Assembly (NCBI RefSeq): GCF_016862975.1
Contig: NZ_BONZ01000013.1
Span: 124,001-188,000 of the forward strand
Source: Rugosimonospora africana
GTDB taxonomy: Bacteria; Actinomycetota; Actinomycetes; Mycobacteriales; Micromonosporaceae
Reading direction: 5' to 3'
DNA: 64,000 nucleotides
The notes beneath the pieces were generated by a model. The model was not told where the DNA came from and searched no databases. It worked only from the letters and a program-made list of their open reading frames with translations. A program made the translations under genes and the position numbers. Below are positions 52,424 to 61,366 of the stretch, one piece after another (position 1 is the stretch's first letter; each line of letters opens with the position of its first letter).

Positions 52424-53175
52424 ACCGCTCTCCTCTCCGGCAGGCGTGCGAGTTGCTCGCCGCCACCGTCGCCCGGCTCGGGCCGCGATTCCCCCGCTTC
52501 CGCGACATCGAGGGAGTAGCCGACGCCGTGCACGGTGCGGATCACGTCGGCGCCCAGCTTGCGTCGCAGCGCCTTGACGTGACTGTCGACCGTGCGCGTC
52601 CCCGATGCGTCGGCCCAGCCCCAGACCTCGGCGAGCAGCCGTTCCCGGGGCAGGACGGTGCGCGGCCGGCCGGCCAGGTGTACCAGCAGGTCGAACTCGG
52701 TCGGCGTGAGGTGAACCTCGACCCCGGCCCGGCGTACCCGCCGCTCGGCCCGATTGATCTCCAGGTCGCCCAGCGCGATCGGCGCCTGGCCGGCGCCGGC
52801 GACCGCGCGCTCCATCCGGCGCAGCAGCGCGTGTACCCGGGCGGCCAGCTCCCGGAGGGAGAACGGCTTGGTGAGGTAGTCGTCCGCGCCCACGGCGAGG
52901 CCGACAAGCAGATCGGTCTCCTCGTCCCGCGCGGTCAGCATGATCACCGGTACCGGGCGCTCGGCCTGGATCCGCCGGCACACCTCCAACCCGTCGAAGC
53001 CGGGCAGCATGATGTCGAGGATGACCAGGTCGGGCGCTACCCGCCGGGCCGCCGCGACGGCGTCCGGTCCGGTGGCGGCGAGGTCGACGAGGAACCCCTC
53101 GGCCCGCATCCGCGCGGCGACCGCGTCGGCGATGGTCGGCTCGTCTTCGACGATGAGGATGCGGCGTGTGCCCAT
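52420..53175 (-). CDS. OmpR-family response regulator
   Basis: 251 residues from ATG 53175. Receiver with EDE acid patch, phospho-acceptor Asp in LVILDIMLPG (about 54) and Lys in YLTKPFSLREL (about 102). Winged helix at about 128-225: LTPTEFDLLVHLAG and TRTVDSHVKALRRKLG. The gene precedes the kinase and overlaps it by 4 nt. The frame extending upstream to 53250 lacks a better start. Confidence 0.92.
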   Translation of the reverse strand: MGTRRILIVEDEPTIADAVAARMRAEGFLVDLAATGPDAVAAARRVAPDLVILDIMLPGFDGLEVCRRIQAERPVPVIMLTARDEETDLLVGLAVGADDYLTKPFSLRELAARVHALLRRMERAVAGAGQAPIALGDLEINRAERRVRRAGVEVHLTPTEFDLLVHLAGRPRTVLPRERLLAEVWGWADASGTRTVDSHVKALRRKLGADVIRTVHGVGYSLDVAEAGESRPEPGDGGGEQLARLPERRAV

Positions 53176-53288
53176 GGGCACGAGCCTAGAAGCCGGGCGT
53201 GGACGGGTCGCGGGGGCGATGTGAAGGAGTGATGGAGGCGTCTGCGGCACCCCTCGAGCGCGGTCCTGTCAAGCCCGGAAATCGATCC

Positions 53289-53317
53289 TGTGGATGACTA
53301 AACTGGCCTGTGGATAA
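53289..53317. promoter_or_regulatory. Pair of DnaA-box-like sites
   Basis: TGTGGATGA (53289-53297) and TGTGGATAA (53309-53317), same orientation, 20 bp apart; the second equals the E. coli DnaA box (reverse of TTATCCACA). They lie between the regulator and the Uma2 gene. Two sites are too few for an origin. Confidence 0.45.
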
Positions 53318-53346
53318 CCGACCACGGCCCTTGCGATCTCGACAAG

Positions 53347-53922
53347 ATGGGCGGCATGACAGTGACCGATCCGCTCATACAGCACGGGAGCAGGCCGTGG
53401 ACGATCGACGACCTCGCGGACCTGCCCGAGGGCAACCGGTACGAGCTCCTTGGAGGGAGCCTGCTGGTGAGTCCGCCCGCCGACAACTTTCATTGCCGCA
53501 CTAGCCAGGATCTGACCGACGTTTTGAAACGTGGCGCGCCCAAGGACCTCTACGTCGCCGGTTCGGGCTTCGGCGTCGGGTTCCCCGACGCCGGCACCTA
53601 CTATGTCCCCGACGTGATCGTCTTCCAACGCTCAGCGCTTGGCCGACGGGCGAAGTCGGTCAAACCGGCCGACGTGCTGCTCGTCGTCGAGGTGCTCTCG
53701 CCAAGCAACGCCGGTCGCGACCTGGTGATGAAGCGGTATGACTACGCCGCCGCGCGCATCCCGCAGTACTGGATCGTCGACCAGGACGGGCAGGCGATCA
53801 CGGTCCTGGAGCTGGACGCGTCCGGCCAGCACTACGAGGAGTCGATCGTCGTCAAGGCGGGCGAGCGGCTCGTGACCGACCAGCCGTTCCCGATCGACTT
53901 CGACCCGGCCGAAGTGTTCTGA
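53347..53922 (+). CDS. Uma2-family (DUF820) PD-(D/E)XK nuclease-like protein
   Basis: 191 residues from ATG 53347; an in-frame ATG at 53356 is an equal candidate. RPWTIDDLADLPEGNRYEL (about 15-34), YYVPDVIVFQR with the first Asp (about 80), VVEVLSPSNAG with Glu (about 108) and DYAAARIPQYWIVD match the Uma2 core. These restriction-like fold proteins are multiplied in actinomycetes and cyanobacteria; their substrate is unknown. It is convergent with the LytTR regulator. Confidence 0.85.
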   Translation: MGGMTVTDPLIQHGSRPWTIDDLADLPEGNRYELLGGSLLVSPPADNFHCRTSQDLTDVLKRGAPKDLYVAGSGFGVGFPDAGTYYVPDVIVFQRSALGRRAKSVKPADVLLVVEVLSPSNAGRDLVMKRYDYAAARIPQYWIVDQDGQAITVLELDASGQHYEESIVVKAGERLVTDQPFPIDFDPAEVF

Positions 53923-53932
53923 CCGGCGAGGC

Positions 53933-54691
53933 TCAGCGGTTCCAACTCTGCTTGGCGGCTCGCACCAGGCGGTCTTTCAGGTCACGCGTGTGCCGGCGGG
54001 CCACCGGTAGCTCCTGGCCGTCGATAGCGACCACGTACGCGCCCGAGATCAGGCGCAGCTCCGAGATCAGGCGCAACTGCACGAGGTACGAGCGGTGGAT
54101 CCGGACAAAGCCCGCGTCCGCCCACCGCTCCGCCAGGGTGGCCAGCGACACCCGTACCAGGTGGGAGCCCTCCGCCGTGTGCAGTCGGGCGTAGTCGCCC
54201 TGCGCCTCCACCCACCGCACCGATGAGCGGGGCAGCAGCTTGGTGACACCGGCCAGCTCGACCGGGATCGTCGGGTCGTCCGCGCGTTCCCGGCGACCGG
54301 CTACGGCCGGATGGGTCGGCACCAGGCGGGCTCCGGCCACCCGGCGCAACGACTCGGCAAGCCGCTCGACCTGTACCGGCTTGCGGATGTAGTCGGCGAC
54401 GGCCAGCTCGAACGCCTCGACCGCCCGGTCGTCGTACGCGGTGACGAACACGATCGCGGGCGGCTTCGCGAACCGGCCGAGGATCCGGGCCAGTTCCATC
54501 CCGTCGAGCCCGGGCATCCTGATGTCCAGGAAGACCGCGTCCACCTCGGAGTCGTGCAGCACCCGCAGTGCCTCGGTCGCGTCCGGCGCCGTGTGCACAG
54601 TGGACACTCGTGCGTCGGCGCGCAGCAGGTACGCCAGCTCGTCGAGCGCCGGGGGCTCATCGTCGACGGCCAGCACCCGCAGCCCGGTCAC
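53933..54691 (-). CDS. LytTR response regulator
   Basis: 252 residues. Receiver 1-120 with acidic VDDE, phospho-acceptor Asp in VFLDIRMPG (about 56) and Lys in YIRKPVQ (about 105). The C-terminal LytTR DNA-binding domain (about 150-250) contains VRWVEAQGDYARLHT, FVRIHRSYLVQL and GQELPVARRHTRDL. LytTR regulators often control cell-wall, autolysis or polysaccharide genes. The stop of the LytS kinase overlaps its start by 4 nt. Confidence 0.9.
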   Translation of the reverse strand: MTGLRVLAVDDEPPALDELAYLLRADARVSTVHTAPDATEALRVLHDSEVDAVFLDIRMPGLDGMELARILGRFAKPPAIVFVTAYDDRAVEAFELAVADYIRKPVQVERLAESLRRVAGARLVPTHPAVAGRRERADDPTIPVELAGVTKLLPRSSVRWVEAQGDYARLHTAEGSHLVRVSLATLAERWADAGFVRIHRSYLVQLRLISELRLISGAYVVAIDGQELPVARRHTRDLKDRLVRAAKQSWNR

Positions 54692-55980
54692 GACCGGCCC
54701 GCCCGTACGCCCGGGTGGAACTTCGGCACCCGCATGCTCACCTTCGTACCCGCGCCCGGCGCCGTCTCCACCACGAGACCGAACTCGTCCCCGAACACCG
54801 CCCGGAGCCGATCGTCTACGTTGGACAGACCGACGTGCTGTCCGGCATCGGTCGACTCGTCGCCGGCCGGGCCACGGCCACCCAGGTGTCCGTTGTCGCC
54901 CGAGCCGTCGCCGGAAGCGGCACCCCGGCCAGCGACCGGGACGGCGACGGGACCGCCGTCGACGTCCTGGCTGCCGGTCAACACCGAGGGTTCCATCCCC
55001 ACTCCGTCATCTTCGACCGTGATGTGGCACTCCGCACCCGCGTCGCGGGCGACGATGCTGACCGTACCGACTCCCGGCTTGGCCGACAGCCCGTGCCGTA
55101 CGGCGTTTTCGACCAGCGGTTGCAGGCACAGGAACGGGAGTCCGACCGGCAGCACCTCGGGCGCGATCTGCAACCGCACCTGGAGCCGTTCGCCGAACCG
55201 GGCCCGTTCGATGGTCAGGTACCGGTCGATCGAGCGCAGCTCCTCGGCCAGAGTGGTGAACTCGCCATGCGCCCGGAAGCTGTACCGGGTGAACTCGGCG
55301 AACTCGAGGATCAGTTCGCGGGCGCGCTCCGGATCGGTACGCACGAACGAGGCGATGGCAGTCAGCGCGTTGTAGATGAAATGCGGGCTGATCTGCGCCC
55401 GGAGTGCCCGCACCTCGGCCCGGGCCAACCGTGCCCGCGAGGTGTCCAGCTCGGCCAGGGCCAGCTGGGCGGCTACCCACCGGCCGGTCTCCCGGGTCGC
55501 CTGCACGAATCCGGGTGCCGGCGGCCCGTCGGCGAGTGCGACCAGCGCACCGCCCCGGAGCGGTACCACGACGGCACCCCGGATCTGGCAGTCCATCAGG
55601 TCGCAGGGCAGCTCGCGGGTCGCCAGTACCGCCGGGCGACCGGAACCCACCGCCCTCGCCGCCGCCGCCAGCAACTGCTCCCGGTGGTGCTCCCCCGTCC
55701 CGTCGAAGGCCAGCACCCGGTTCGTGTCGGTGACGGCCAGGCCGGCCGCCCCGATCAACGCCCGCAGGTGCCGGACGGCCTTGCCGGCGCTGCCCGGGGA
55801 CAGCCCGGCGCGCAGCGGCTCGGCGGCCAGCCCCACGGTGTGCAACACGTCGTAGGTGGCCCGCTGGGTGGCGGTGGCGATCCCCCGCCGGGCGCGCAGC
55901 CGCGCCACCCCGTACACGGTCGCGCCGAGCGCGGCGAGCAGCGCGAGTACGGCCAGCGCGGCGGAGAGGTTCGCCCTCAC
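54688..55980 (-). CDS. LytS-like sensor histidine kinase
   Basis: 430 residues from GTG 55980. A single membrane segment near the start (LAVLALLAALGATVYGV), a GAF-like region (about 70-180) and the LytS kinase box RALRAQISPHFIYNALTAIA (His near 222). N box LCLQPLVENAVRHGL and HITVEDDGVGM follow, but about 47 residues rich in Gly, Asp and Ser (near 335-382) split the ATP domain before GLSNVDDRLRAVFG. The insert sits where the ATP lid lies and could be a flexible loop. A long upstream frame is not coding. Divergent from the large glycosyltransferase at 56052. Confidence 0.85.
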   Translation of the reverse strand: MRANLSAALAVLALLAALGATVYGVARLRARRGIATATQRATYDVLHTVGLAAEPLRAGLSPGSAGKAVRHLRALIGAAGLAVTDTNRVLAFDGTGEHHREQLLAAAARAVGSGRPAVLATRELPCDLMDCQIRGAVVVPLRGGALVALADGPPAPGFVQATRETGRWVAAQLALAELDTSRARLARAEVRALRAQISPHFIYNALTAIASFVRTDPERARELILEFAEFTRYSFRAHGEFTTLAEELRSIDRYLTIERARFGERLQVRLQIAPEVLPVGLPFLCLQPLVENAVRHGLSAKPGVGTVSIVARDAGAECHITVEDDGVGMEPSVLTGSQDVDGGPVAVPVAGRGAASGDGSGDNGHLGGRGPAGDESTDAGQHVGLSNVDDRLRAVFGDEFGLVVETAPGAGTKVSMRVPKFHPGVRAGRS

Positions 55981-56051
55981 GGCGGACAATCCTTTCGGCC
56001 AGCTCGCCGGATGTCCAGACAGGGACCCCCTGGGCTGCTGCAATAAGTCGA

Positions 56052-59000
56052 GTGGACGGGGACGACGGACGCGAGTCACGCCGTGCGCGGGAGCGCGGGG
56101 CGGACCCCCGTGAGACCTGGGAAAAGGCCCGGAGTGCCCGGTTCGCCGAGATAGCGGAGCCGCCGGAGGCGGACGGATCAGGCGAGGGTGCGCCGGCCGA
56201 AAACCCGAGCGAGACCGCCGCAGCGGGGGCGGAAGGCGCCCAGCGCGGCCAGCCGAGCGGAGACGGTCACCGGAACCGAGACGGCGGCCAGAGCAGGGAC
56301 GGCGGCTGGCCGTTCGGGCGGCCGCAGTCGGGCGCCACACTGCGCGGCGAGGCGGACAGGCGTACCAAGTGGGATAAATGGGATTCCGATGAGCCCACTG
56401 CTCCGATTCAGCCGATCGAGTGGCAGCCACTGGCGGACCAGGCGCGCGAAGGCCCGCGCGGGGAAGGCGCCGATCCCCTGGCCGGAGAGCGGGCCGGCGG
56501 GAATCCGTCACCCCGGCCCCCGGAGCCGCAGGACGGCAGCCGAGTCGGGCACGGCGGCGAGAGCGGCTCAGACCGTCGCGACCCCGACTTCGACGGCACC
56601 GAACTCGACACGATGGGTCAGGAGCCGCCTGTTCCGGAACCGGACTCCGAGGACGTCGACCCCGATCACCCCTTCGACTGGCTGACGCCGGCCGACCCGG
56701 CCGACGCCGGCGAACCGGAGGATCCCGGGCGTCCGAGGCGCGCGCCCGCCGCCCCGCCGCGCGGCACGACCGCCTGGGGCGGCACACAAGCGGGCGCCCG
56801 AAGCCCGGGACAGACAGCCGCCCGAGGCGGCGCACAGGCGGGCGCCCGAAGCCCCGGACAGGCGGCCGCCCGGGGCGCCGAACAGCCCGAGCGAGCAGCC
56901 GGCCGGGGCACGGAACAAGCCGGCGAACCGGCCCGGAAGCAGGGCCGACGCTGGCCCTGGCGCCGGAAACGGCGCGACAGGGAAGACCCCGGCCAGACGG
57001 GCCAGAACCAGACCGGCGCAGACCAGATCGGCCCGGAACGGCCAGACGACACTCGGGCGGACGAGGGCGCGGAGCCCCCGCTGCCCACCGAACCGGGCGG
57101 CTCCGGCCAGCTCGACCCCTGCCCGGACGGCGACGTGAACCCGGCCGACCAGGCGGTGTGGGCGGACGAGCCGGTACCGGCGGTACGGGCGCCGGCCGGT
57201 GCCGCCGTCGGCGCCGATGCCGCGGCCCGTGCCGGTACGGCGCCGACCCGGGCCCGGCCGGCGGAAGGCGGCCAGCCGGCCGGCGGTCACCCCGACCCGA
57301 GACGCTCCGGAGCCGGCCAGAGGCAACCGGTCGGAGTCCGGTGGGGTACCGGCCGGCGGCAGGCGGGCCGGGGCAGGCGCGCCGGCCGGCGTGGACCGTC
57401 GGCGGCGAGGCGCAGATGGTGGCGGATCCGGTCCGACGTCTACGCGGTGACGATCTACCTTCTCGGCGCGGTGTACGTGCTGGAACGGCTCCTGCCCGAC
57501 CCGGTCGGCCGGGTCCAGACCAACGTTCCGGACCAGACGTTCTTCCAGTGGATGCTCGCGTACGGCGCCCAGGTGGTGTCCCGGGGTGCCGACCCGCTGT
57601 TCACCACCCGGTTGGGCAATCCGATCGGGGTGAACATGATGGCCAACACGTCGGTGCTGGGCATCAGCATTCCGCTGGCACCGGTGACGCTCCTGTTCGG
57701 GGCGCCCGTCGCGTACGTGGTGTTCTCCCTGCTGGCGCTCGCCGGCACCGCGGCCGCCTGGTACTACGTGCTGTCCCGGCACGTGGTGCGGTCACGGATG
57801 GCGGCCGGCATCGGGGGCGGCCTGGCCGGCTTCGCCCCGGCGATGATCTCCCACGCGTACGGGCACCCGAACATCGTGGCGCAGTTCCTGGTGCCGTTCC
57901 TCGTCTGGCGCGCCATCTGCCTGCGCGAGCAGGGCCACTGGCTGCGCAACGGAATCCTGTTCGGGCTGCTGGTCACCTGGCAGGCGTTCATCAACGAGGA
58001 GGTCCTGCTGATCGCCGCCATCGGCCTGATCGTCTTCGTACTGAGCTACTGCGCCATGCGGCCGTCGGTGGTGCGCCGGGACGCGCTGACGTTCCTGCGC
58101 GGTCTACTGGTGTCCGTCGTGCTCGCCGGGGTGCTGCTGGCGTACCCGCTGTACGTCGAGTTCCGCGGGCCGCAGCACGGTACCGGGGCGAACACCGCGG
58201 GACCTCGCCCGTACCCGGCTGACCTGCTGTCCTTCCCGGCGTTCTCCAGCAGCTCGCTGGCCGGCAACCCGAGGGTCGTCGGACAGCTGGCGCAGAACAT
58301 CTCCGAGCAGAACGCGTTCTTCGGCTGGCCGCTGCTGGTCCTGCTCGCCCTCATGACGGTCCTGATGCGGCGCAGCCGGGTCTACCTGTCCGGGCTGATC
58401 GTGGTGCTGGTGCTGACCGCGCTGTCGCTGGGCTCTCACGTTCACCTGGGTGGTCAGGACACCGGGGTGTCCGGCCCGTGGAGCCTGGTCGCGCACGCGC
58501 CACTGTTCCGGCAGGTGGTGCCGACCCGGGTCGCGGTGGACATCGCGCCGGTACTCGCCGTGCTGGTCGCGCTGGCGTACGACCGGGTCGCGGCCATCCA
58601 TGCCCGGGATCCGCTCGGGCCGGGGAACCTGGTCTGGCGAGGTGCGCTGATCGCGGTCCTGTTACCGCTGGTACCGCTGCCGCTGCGCGTGAGCGACCTG
58701 CCGCCGGTACCGCCGTTCATCACCCAGGGCGTCTGGCACGAGTACGTGGACGACCACCATTCCCTGGTCAGCGTCCCGTCCGCGCAGATCGGCCGGTTGG
58801 AACCGATGCGCTGGTCGCTGCTCACGAACGTCGGATTCACCATTCCAGCCGGGTACTACCTCGCCCCGAACGGAGCCTTCGGCAGCCCGCCACGAGCGAC
58901 CTCGACGCTGCTGGACGCCGTCGCGAACACCGGGCGCATCCCGGAGATCGGGCCGGAGGAGGAGGCCAACGCGCTGACGGACCTGCGGTACTGGCGAGCG

Positions 59001-59132
59001 TCAGCGGTGGTCGTGGTGCCCGGTTTCCACACCGATCAGGTCAACGAGACGGGTAGCGAGCTGTTCGGCTTCCGCCCCCGGTTCGTGTCCGGAGTATGGG
59101 TGTGGGACGTCCGGGAGCTGGTGAATCAGTAA
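56052..59132 (+). CDS. Giant membrane glycosyltransferase-like protein with disordered N-terminus
   Basis: 1026 residues from GTG 56052. Residues 1 to about 455 are predicted disordered: acidic then Pro/Gly/Arg/Ala-rich, with a 16-residue repeat (TQAGARSPGQTAARG type) twice near 244-275. From about 460 there are some ten membrane segments: NVPDQTFFQWMLAYGA, GVNMMANTS, FAPAMISHAYG and QAFINEEVLL, then a C-terminal extracellular domain. The membrane part matches the gene at 1-751, which lacks such a tail. It resembles polyprenyl-phosphate-sugar GT-C enzymes; a polysaccharide role is inferred from its neighbours. It is convergent with and overlaps the phosphoglycosyl transferase by 7 bp. Confidence 0.75.
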   Translation: MDGDDGRESRRARERGADPRETWEKARSARFAEIAEPPEADGSGEGAPAENPSETAAAGAEGAQRGQPSGDGHRNRDGGQSRDGGWPFGRPQSGATLRGEADRRTKWDKWDSDEPTAPIQPIEWQPLADQAREGPRGEGADPLAGERAGGNPSPRPPEPQDGSRVGHGGESGSDRRDPDFDGTELDTMGQEPPVPEPDSEDVDPDHPFDWLTPADPADAGEPEDPGRPRRAPAAPPRGTTAWGGTQAGARSPGQTAARGGAQAGARSPGQAAARGAEQPERAAGRGTEQAGEPARKQGRRWPWRRKRRDREDPGQTGQNQTGADQIGPERPDDTRADEGAEPPLPTEPGGSGQLDPCPDGDVNPADQAVWADEPVPAVRAPAGAAVGADAAARAGTAPTRARPAEGGQPAGGHPDPRRSGAGQRQPVGVRWGTGRRQAGRGRRAGRRGPSAARRRWWRIRSDVYAVTIYLLGAVYVLERLLPDPVGRVQTNVPDQTFFQWMLAYGAQVVSRGADPLFTTRLGNPIGVNMMANTSVLGISIPLAPVTLLFGAPVAYVVFSLLALAGTAAAWYYVLSRHVVRSRMAAGIGGGLAGFAPAMISHAYGHPNIVAQFLVPFLVWRAICLREQGHWLRNGILFGLLVTWQAFINEEVLLIAAIGLIVFVLSYCAMRPSVVRRDALTFLRGLLVSVVLAGVLLAYPLYVEFRGPQHGTGANTAGPRPYPADLLSFPAFSSSSLAGNPRVVGQLAQNISEQNAFFGWPLLVLLALMTVLMRRSRVYLSGLIVVLVLTALSLGSHVHLGGQDTGVSGPWSLVAHAPLFRQVVPTRVAVDIAPVLAVLVALAYDRVAAIHARDPLGPGNLVWRGALIAVLLPLVPLPLRVSDLPPVPPFITQGVWHEYVDDHHSLVSVPSAQIGRLEPMRWSLLTNVGFTIPAGYYLAPNGAFGSPPRATSTLLDAVANTGRIPEIGPEEEANALTDLRYWRASAVVVVPGFHTDQVNETGSELFGFRPRFVSGVWVWDVRELVNQ
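56781..56876. repeat. 48-bp coding tandem repeat, two copies
   Basis: Units at 56781-56828 and 56829-56876 each encode 16 residues of the type GTQAGARSPGQTAARG within the disordered tail. Confidence 0.8.
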
Positions 59133-60664
59133 GCGCCCCTGCTGCCCAGGACGACGCCGACCGTGCGCCACAGGATGGTGAGGTCGAACGTGAGCGACCA
59201 GTTGTCCACGTAGTACAGGTCGAGCCGCACCGCGTCGTCCCAGGACAGGTCGGAGCGCCCGGAGACCTGCCACAGACCGGTCATCCCCGGCCGGACCAGC
59301 AGCCGGCGCCGCACGTCGCCCAGGAAGTCGCCATCCTCCGCCGGCAGCGGCCTCGGGCCGACCAGCGACATCTCACCGAGCAGCACGTTGATCAGCTGGG
59401 GCAGCTCGTCGAGTGAGCTGGCCCGCAGGAACCGGCCGACGGGAGTGACCCGAGGGTCATTCTTGATCTTGAAGAGAAGTCCGTCGCTCTCGTTCTGGTC
59501 GACCAGCGCGGCGAGGCGTTCCTCGGCGTCGACGTACATGGTGCGGAACTTCCACACCTTGAACGTCTTGCCCTCGCGACCGACCCGGCGTTGGCGGAAG
59601 AAGACCGGACCTTTGTCCGACGCCCAGATCGCGATGCCCACCCCGGCCAGCACCGGCAGCAGGATGAGCAGGCCGATGGCCGCGACCAGGCGGTCCATCA
59701 GCGTCTTGAAGAGCCAGGCCACCCCGGACAGGGTGGGCTCTTCCACGTAGAGCAGCGGAAGGCCCTCAACCGGTCGGATATGTACCCGCGGGCCGGCGAT
59801 GTCGGTCAGCTGCGGCGCCACGATGAGGTCGACCCCGGTGCCCTCCAGCTGCCATGCCAGCCGGCGCAGCTCGCCCGGCTCGGCGCTGGCCGAGCCGCAC
59901 ACCGCGATCGTGTCGGCGCCGACCTCGCGGACCAGCGGCACGACCTCGCGGTTGGAGTAGACCGGCACCGGTGTGTCCGAGTCCGAGTTGGACGAATAGC
60001 CCTCGGTGACATGAATCGCCACCGGTACCAGGCCGGCACCCTCGTTGCGGCTGACGGCGGTGTGCACCTCCAGCGCCTCCGGCAGGGTGCCGACCAACAG
60101 CACCCGGTGCGTGGCCACACCCTTGCGCCGGACCAGGTGCAGTGCCTTACGAGCGACGTACCGCATGATGCTGATGTAGACCGCGGCGCCGACCAGGGCG
60201 ACCGCGACCGAGAGCCGGGACAGCTGCGCCTTGTTCGCGAACGCGATGAACGACGCGACCGCCGCCATCGCCAGCGCGGCACGGGACACCCGTTTGAACT
60301 CGTCCGTGCCGATGCCCAGGTACCGGCGGTCGTAGGCGCCGTTGCCCCAGAGCACGATCAGCCAGGCCAGCGGCAGGAGCAGGTACACCAGCAGGTTGAA
60401 CAGCACCGGCGGCTTGATGCCCGAGGTGGCCTTGTTGAGGAGGGAGATGGCGGTGAGGTCGGCGAGAATGACGGCCGCGTAGTCGAGCACCAGCAGGATC
60501 CCGGCGTACGAGCGGTGCCAGGTCGACAACCGGCGCGTACGGAACCATGCGGAGCGCGGTACGCCATTGGCCTTCGACATGATCTCGAAGGTGTCACCGT
60601 AACGCGTGTCGGTCATCGTTCTCCGGGTCGGCTCGGTGGCCGGTGGGTGGAGGCTCGTCGTCAC
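59126..60664 (-). CDS. Polyprenyl-phosphate sugar phosphotransferase (WbaP/WcaJ type)
   Basis: 512 residues from GTG 60664. Four membrane segments (about 55-135), a soluble Rossmann-like region, then a fifth segment and the bacterial sugar transferase domain: FRQRRVGREGKTFKVWKFRT, KIKNDPRVTPVGRFLRASSL, DELPQLINVLLGEMSLVGPR and RPGMTGLWQVSGRSDLSWDD. It moves a sugar-1-phosphate from a nucleotide sugar to undecaprenyl phosphate, starting repeat-unit assembly of an exopolysaccharide. GGGAGG lies 11 nt upstream of 60664; longer starts at 60700 or 60733 are possible. Confidence 0.92.
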   Translation of the reverse strand: MTTSLHPPATEPTRRTMTDTRYGDTFEIMSKANGVPRSAWFRTRRLSTWHRSYAGILLVLDYAAVILADLTAISLLNKATSGIKPPVLFNLLVYLLLPLAWLIVLWGNGAYDRRYLGIGTDEFKRVSRAALAMAAVASFIAFANKAQLSRLSVAVALVGAAVYISIMRYVARKALHLVRRKGVATHRVLLVGTLPEALEVHTAVSRNEGAGLVPVAIHVTEGYSSNSDSDTPVPVYSNREVVPLVREVGADTIAVCGSASAEPGELRRLAWQLEGTGVDLIVAPQLTDIAGPRVHIRPVEGLPLLYVEEPTLSGVAWLFKTLMDRLVAAIGLLILLPVLAGVGIAIWASDKGPVFFRQRRVGREGKTFKVWKFRTMYVDAEERLAALVDQNESDGLLFKIKNDPRVTPVGRFLRASSLDELPQLINVLLGEMSLVGPRPLPAEDGDFLGDVRRRLLVRPGMTGLWQVSGRSDLSWDDAVRLDLYYVDNWSLTFDLTILWRTVGVVLGSRGAY

Positions 60665-61366
60665 TGTTAGTGTGTCCTCCCGCGCCGCGATGGTACGCAT
60701 GTCACCACGCTCGCCGGCCCGAACGCGCTGCACTCTCCACCGGCGTGTCGCCCACTTACCGACCCTCGATGATCATGCCGAAGGTGGGCTGGCCAACCGC
60801 CAAGCGAACCGCTCCACCTGGGAAAGCACCCAATCACGGTGTCCCCAGTGTGCCACGGGCCGCCCGCGCGTGCGATGTCGACCGGCTGACATTAGTGCGT
60901 AGAAGGGACACCTGTCGAGTCCCGGTCCGCGGTTTTCGCGGCGTGATCCGATCTTCGGAAAAGACGGGTCAGCCACCGCGGACCACGTACCCAGAGTAAC
61001 GGATCCGATGACTTCCGTGGTGACCGCTGGCAGCGGGCCGCGCATTTGACAGTTCTCACCGGTCAATCTGCGCCAATTGACCGCCATGACCAGTGCGAAA
61101 ACGAGTCATTATGGCGCCGGGGACTTTTCTGGCAACGGAATGGTCACAGTGCGGTGAGGCGGACCATTCACCGCAACGGTTCCGTAACTGGCGAGGCCCG
61201 GCGACCGGGCCGGAATCGCCGGTTACCACCCCTGCATTGACCGGAAAAGCGGACCCTCGCGAAAATCCGCCCGGACGGGCAGGTGAACCGGACCGGACGA
61301 CTGCAGAACCTTGGCTGGTCGACGCGTGGATCCGGCCCGGTACCGGCCGCAACCGGCCCGGACGGC
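60665..61366. other. Intergenic region without a confident gene
   Basis: 702 bp. Frames are short and lack coding bias. An inverted repeat GGTCAAT...ATTGACC (61061-61082) and a TTGACA (61046-61051) 9 nt before it are the only notable elements; the phosphoglycosyl transferase promoter should lie near 60665. Confidence 0.5.
61061..61082. promoter_or_regulatory. Inverted repeat GGTCAAT-N8-ATTGACC
   Basis: Perfect 7-bp arms at 61061-61067 and 61076-61082 around 8 bp. A TTGACA lies at 61046. It could be an operator, but no gene clearly starts nearby on the + strand. Confidence 0.3.

Noticed and set aside
53289-53317. Replication origin
   Set aside because: Only two DnaA-like boxes, no AT-rich unwinding region, no dnaA or dnaN genes.
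55981-56835. Extended LytS N-terminus
   Set aside because: Covers the divergent promoter and antisense of the large glycosyltransferase; no domain there.
56568-57782. 404-residue minus-strand frame
   Set aside because: Antisense to the disordered tail of the 1026-residue protein; repetitive, no motifs.
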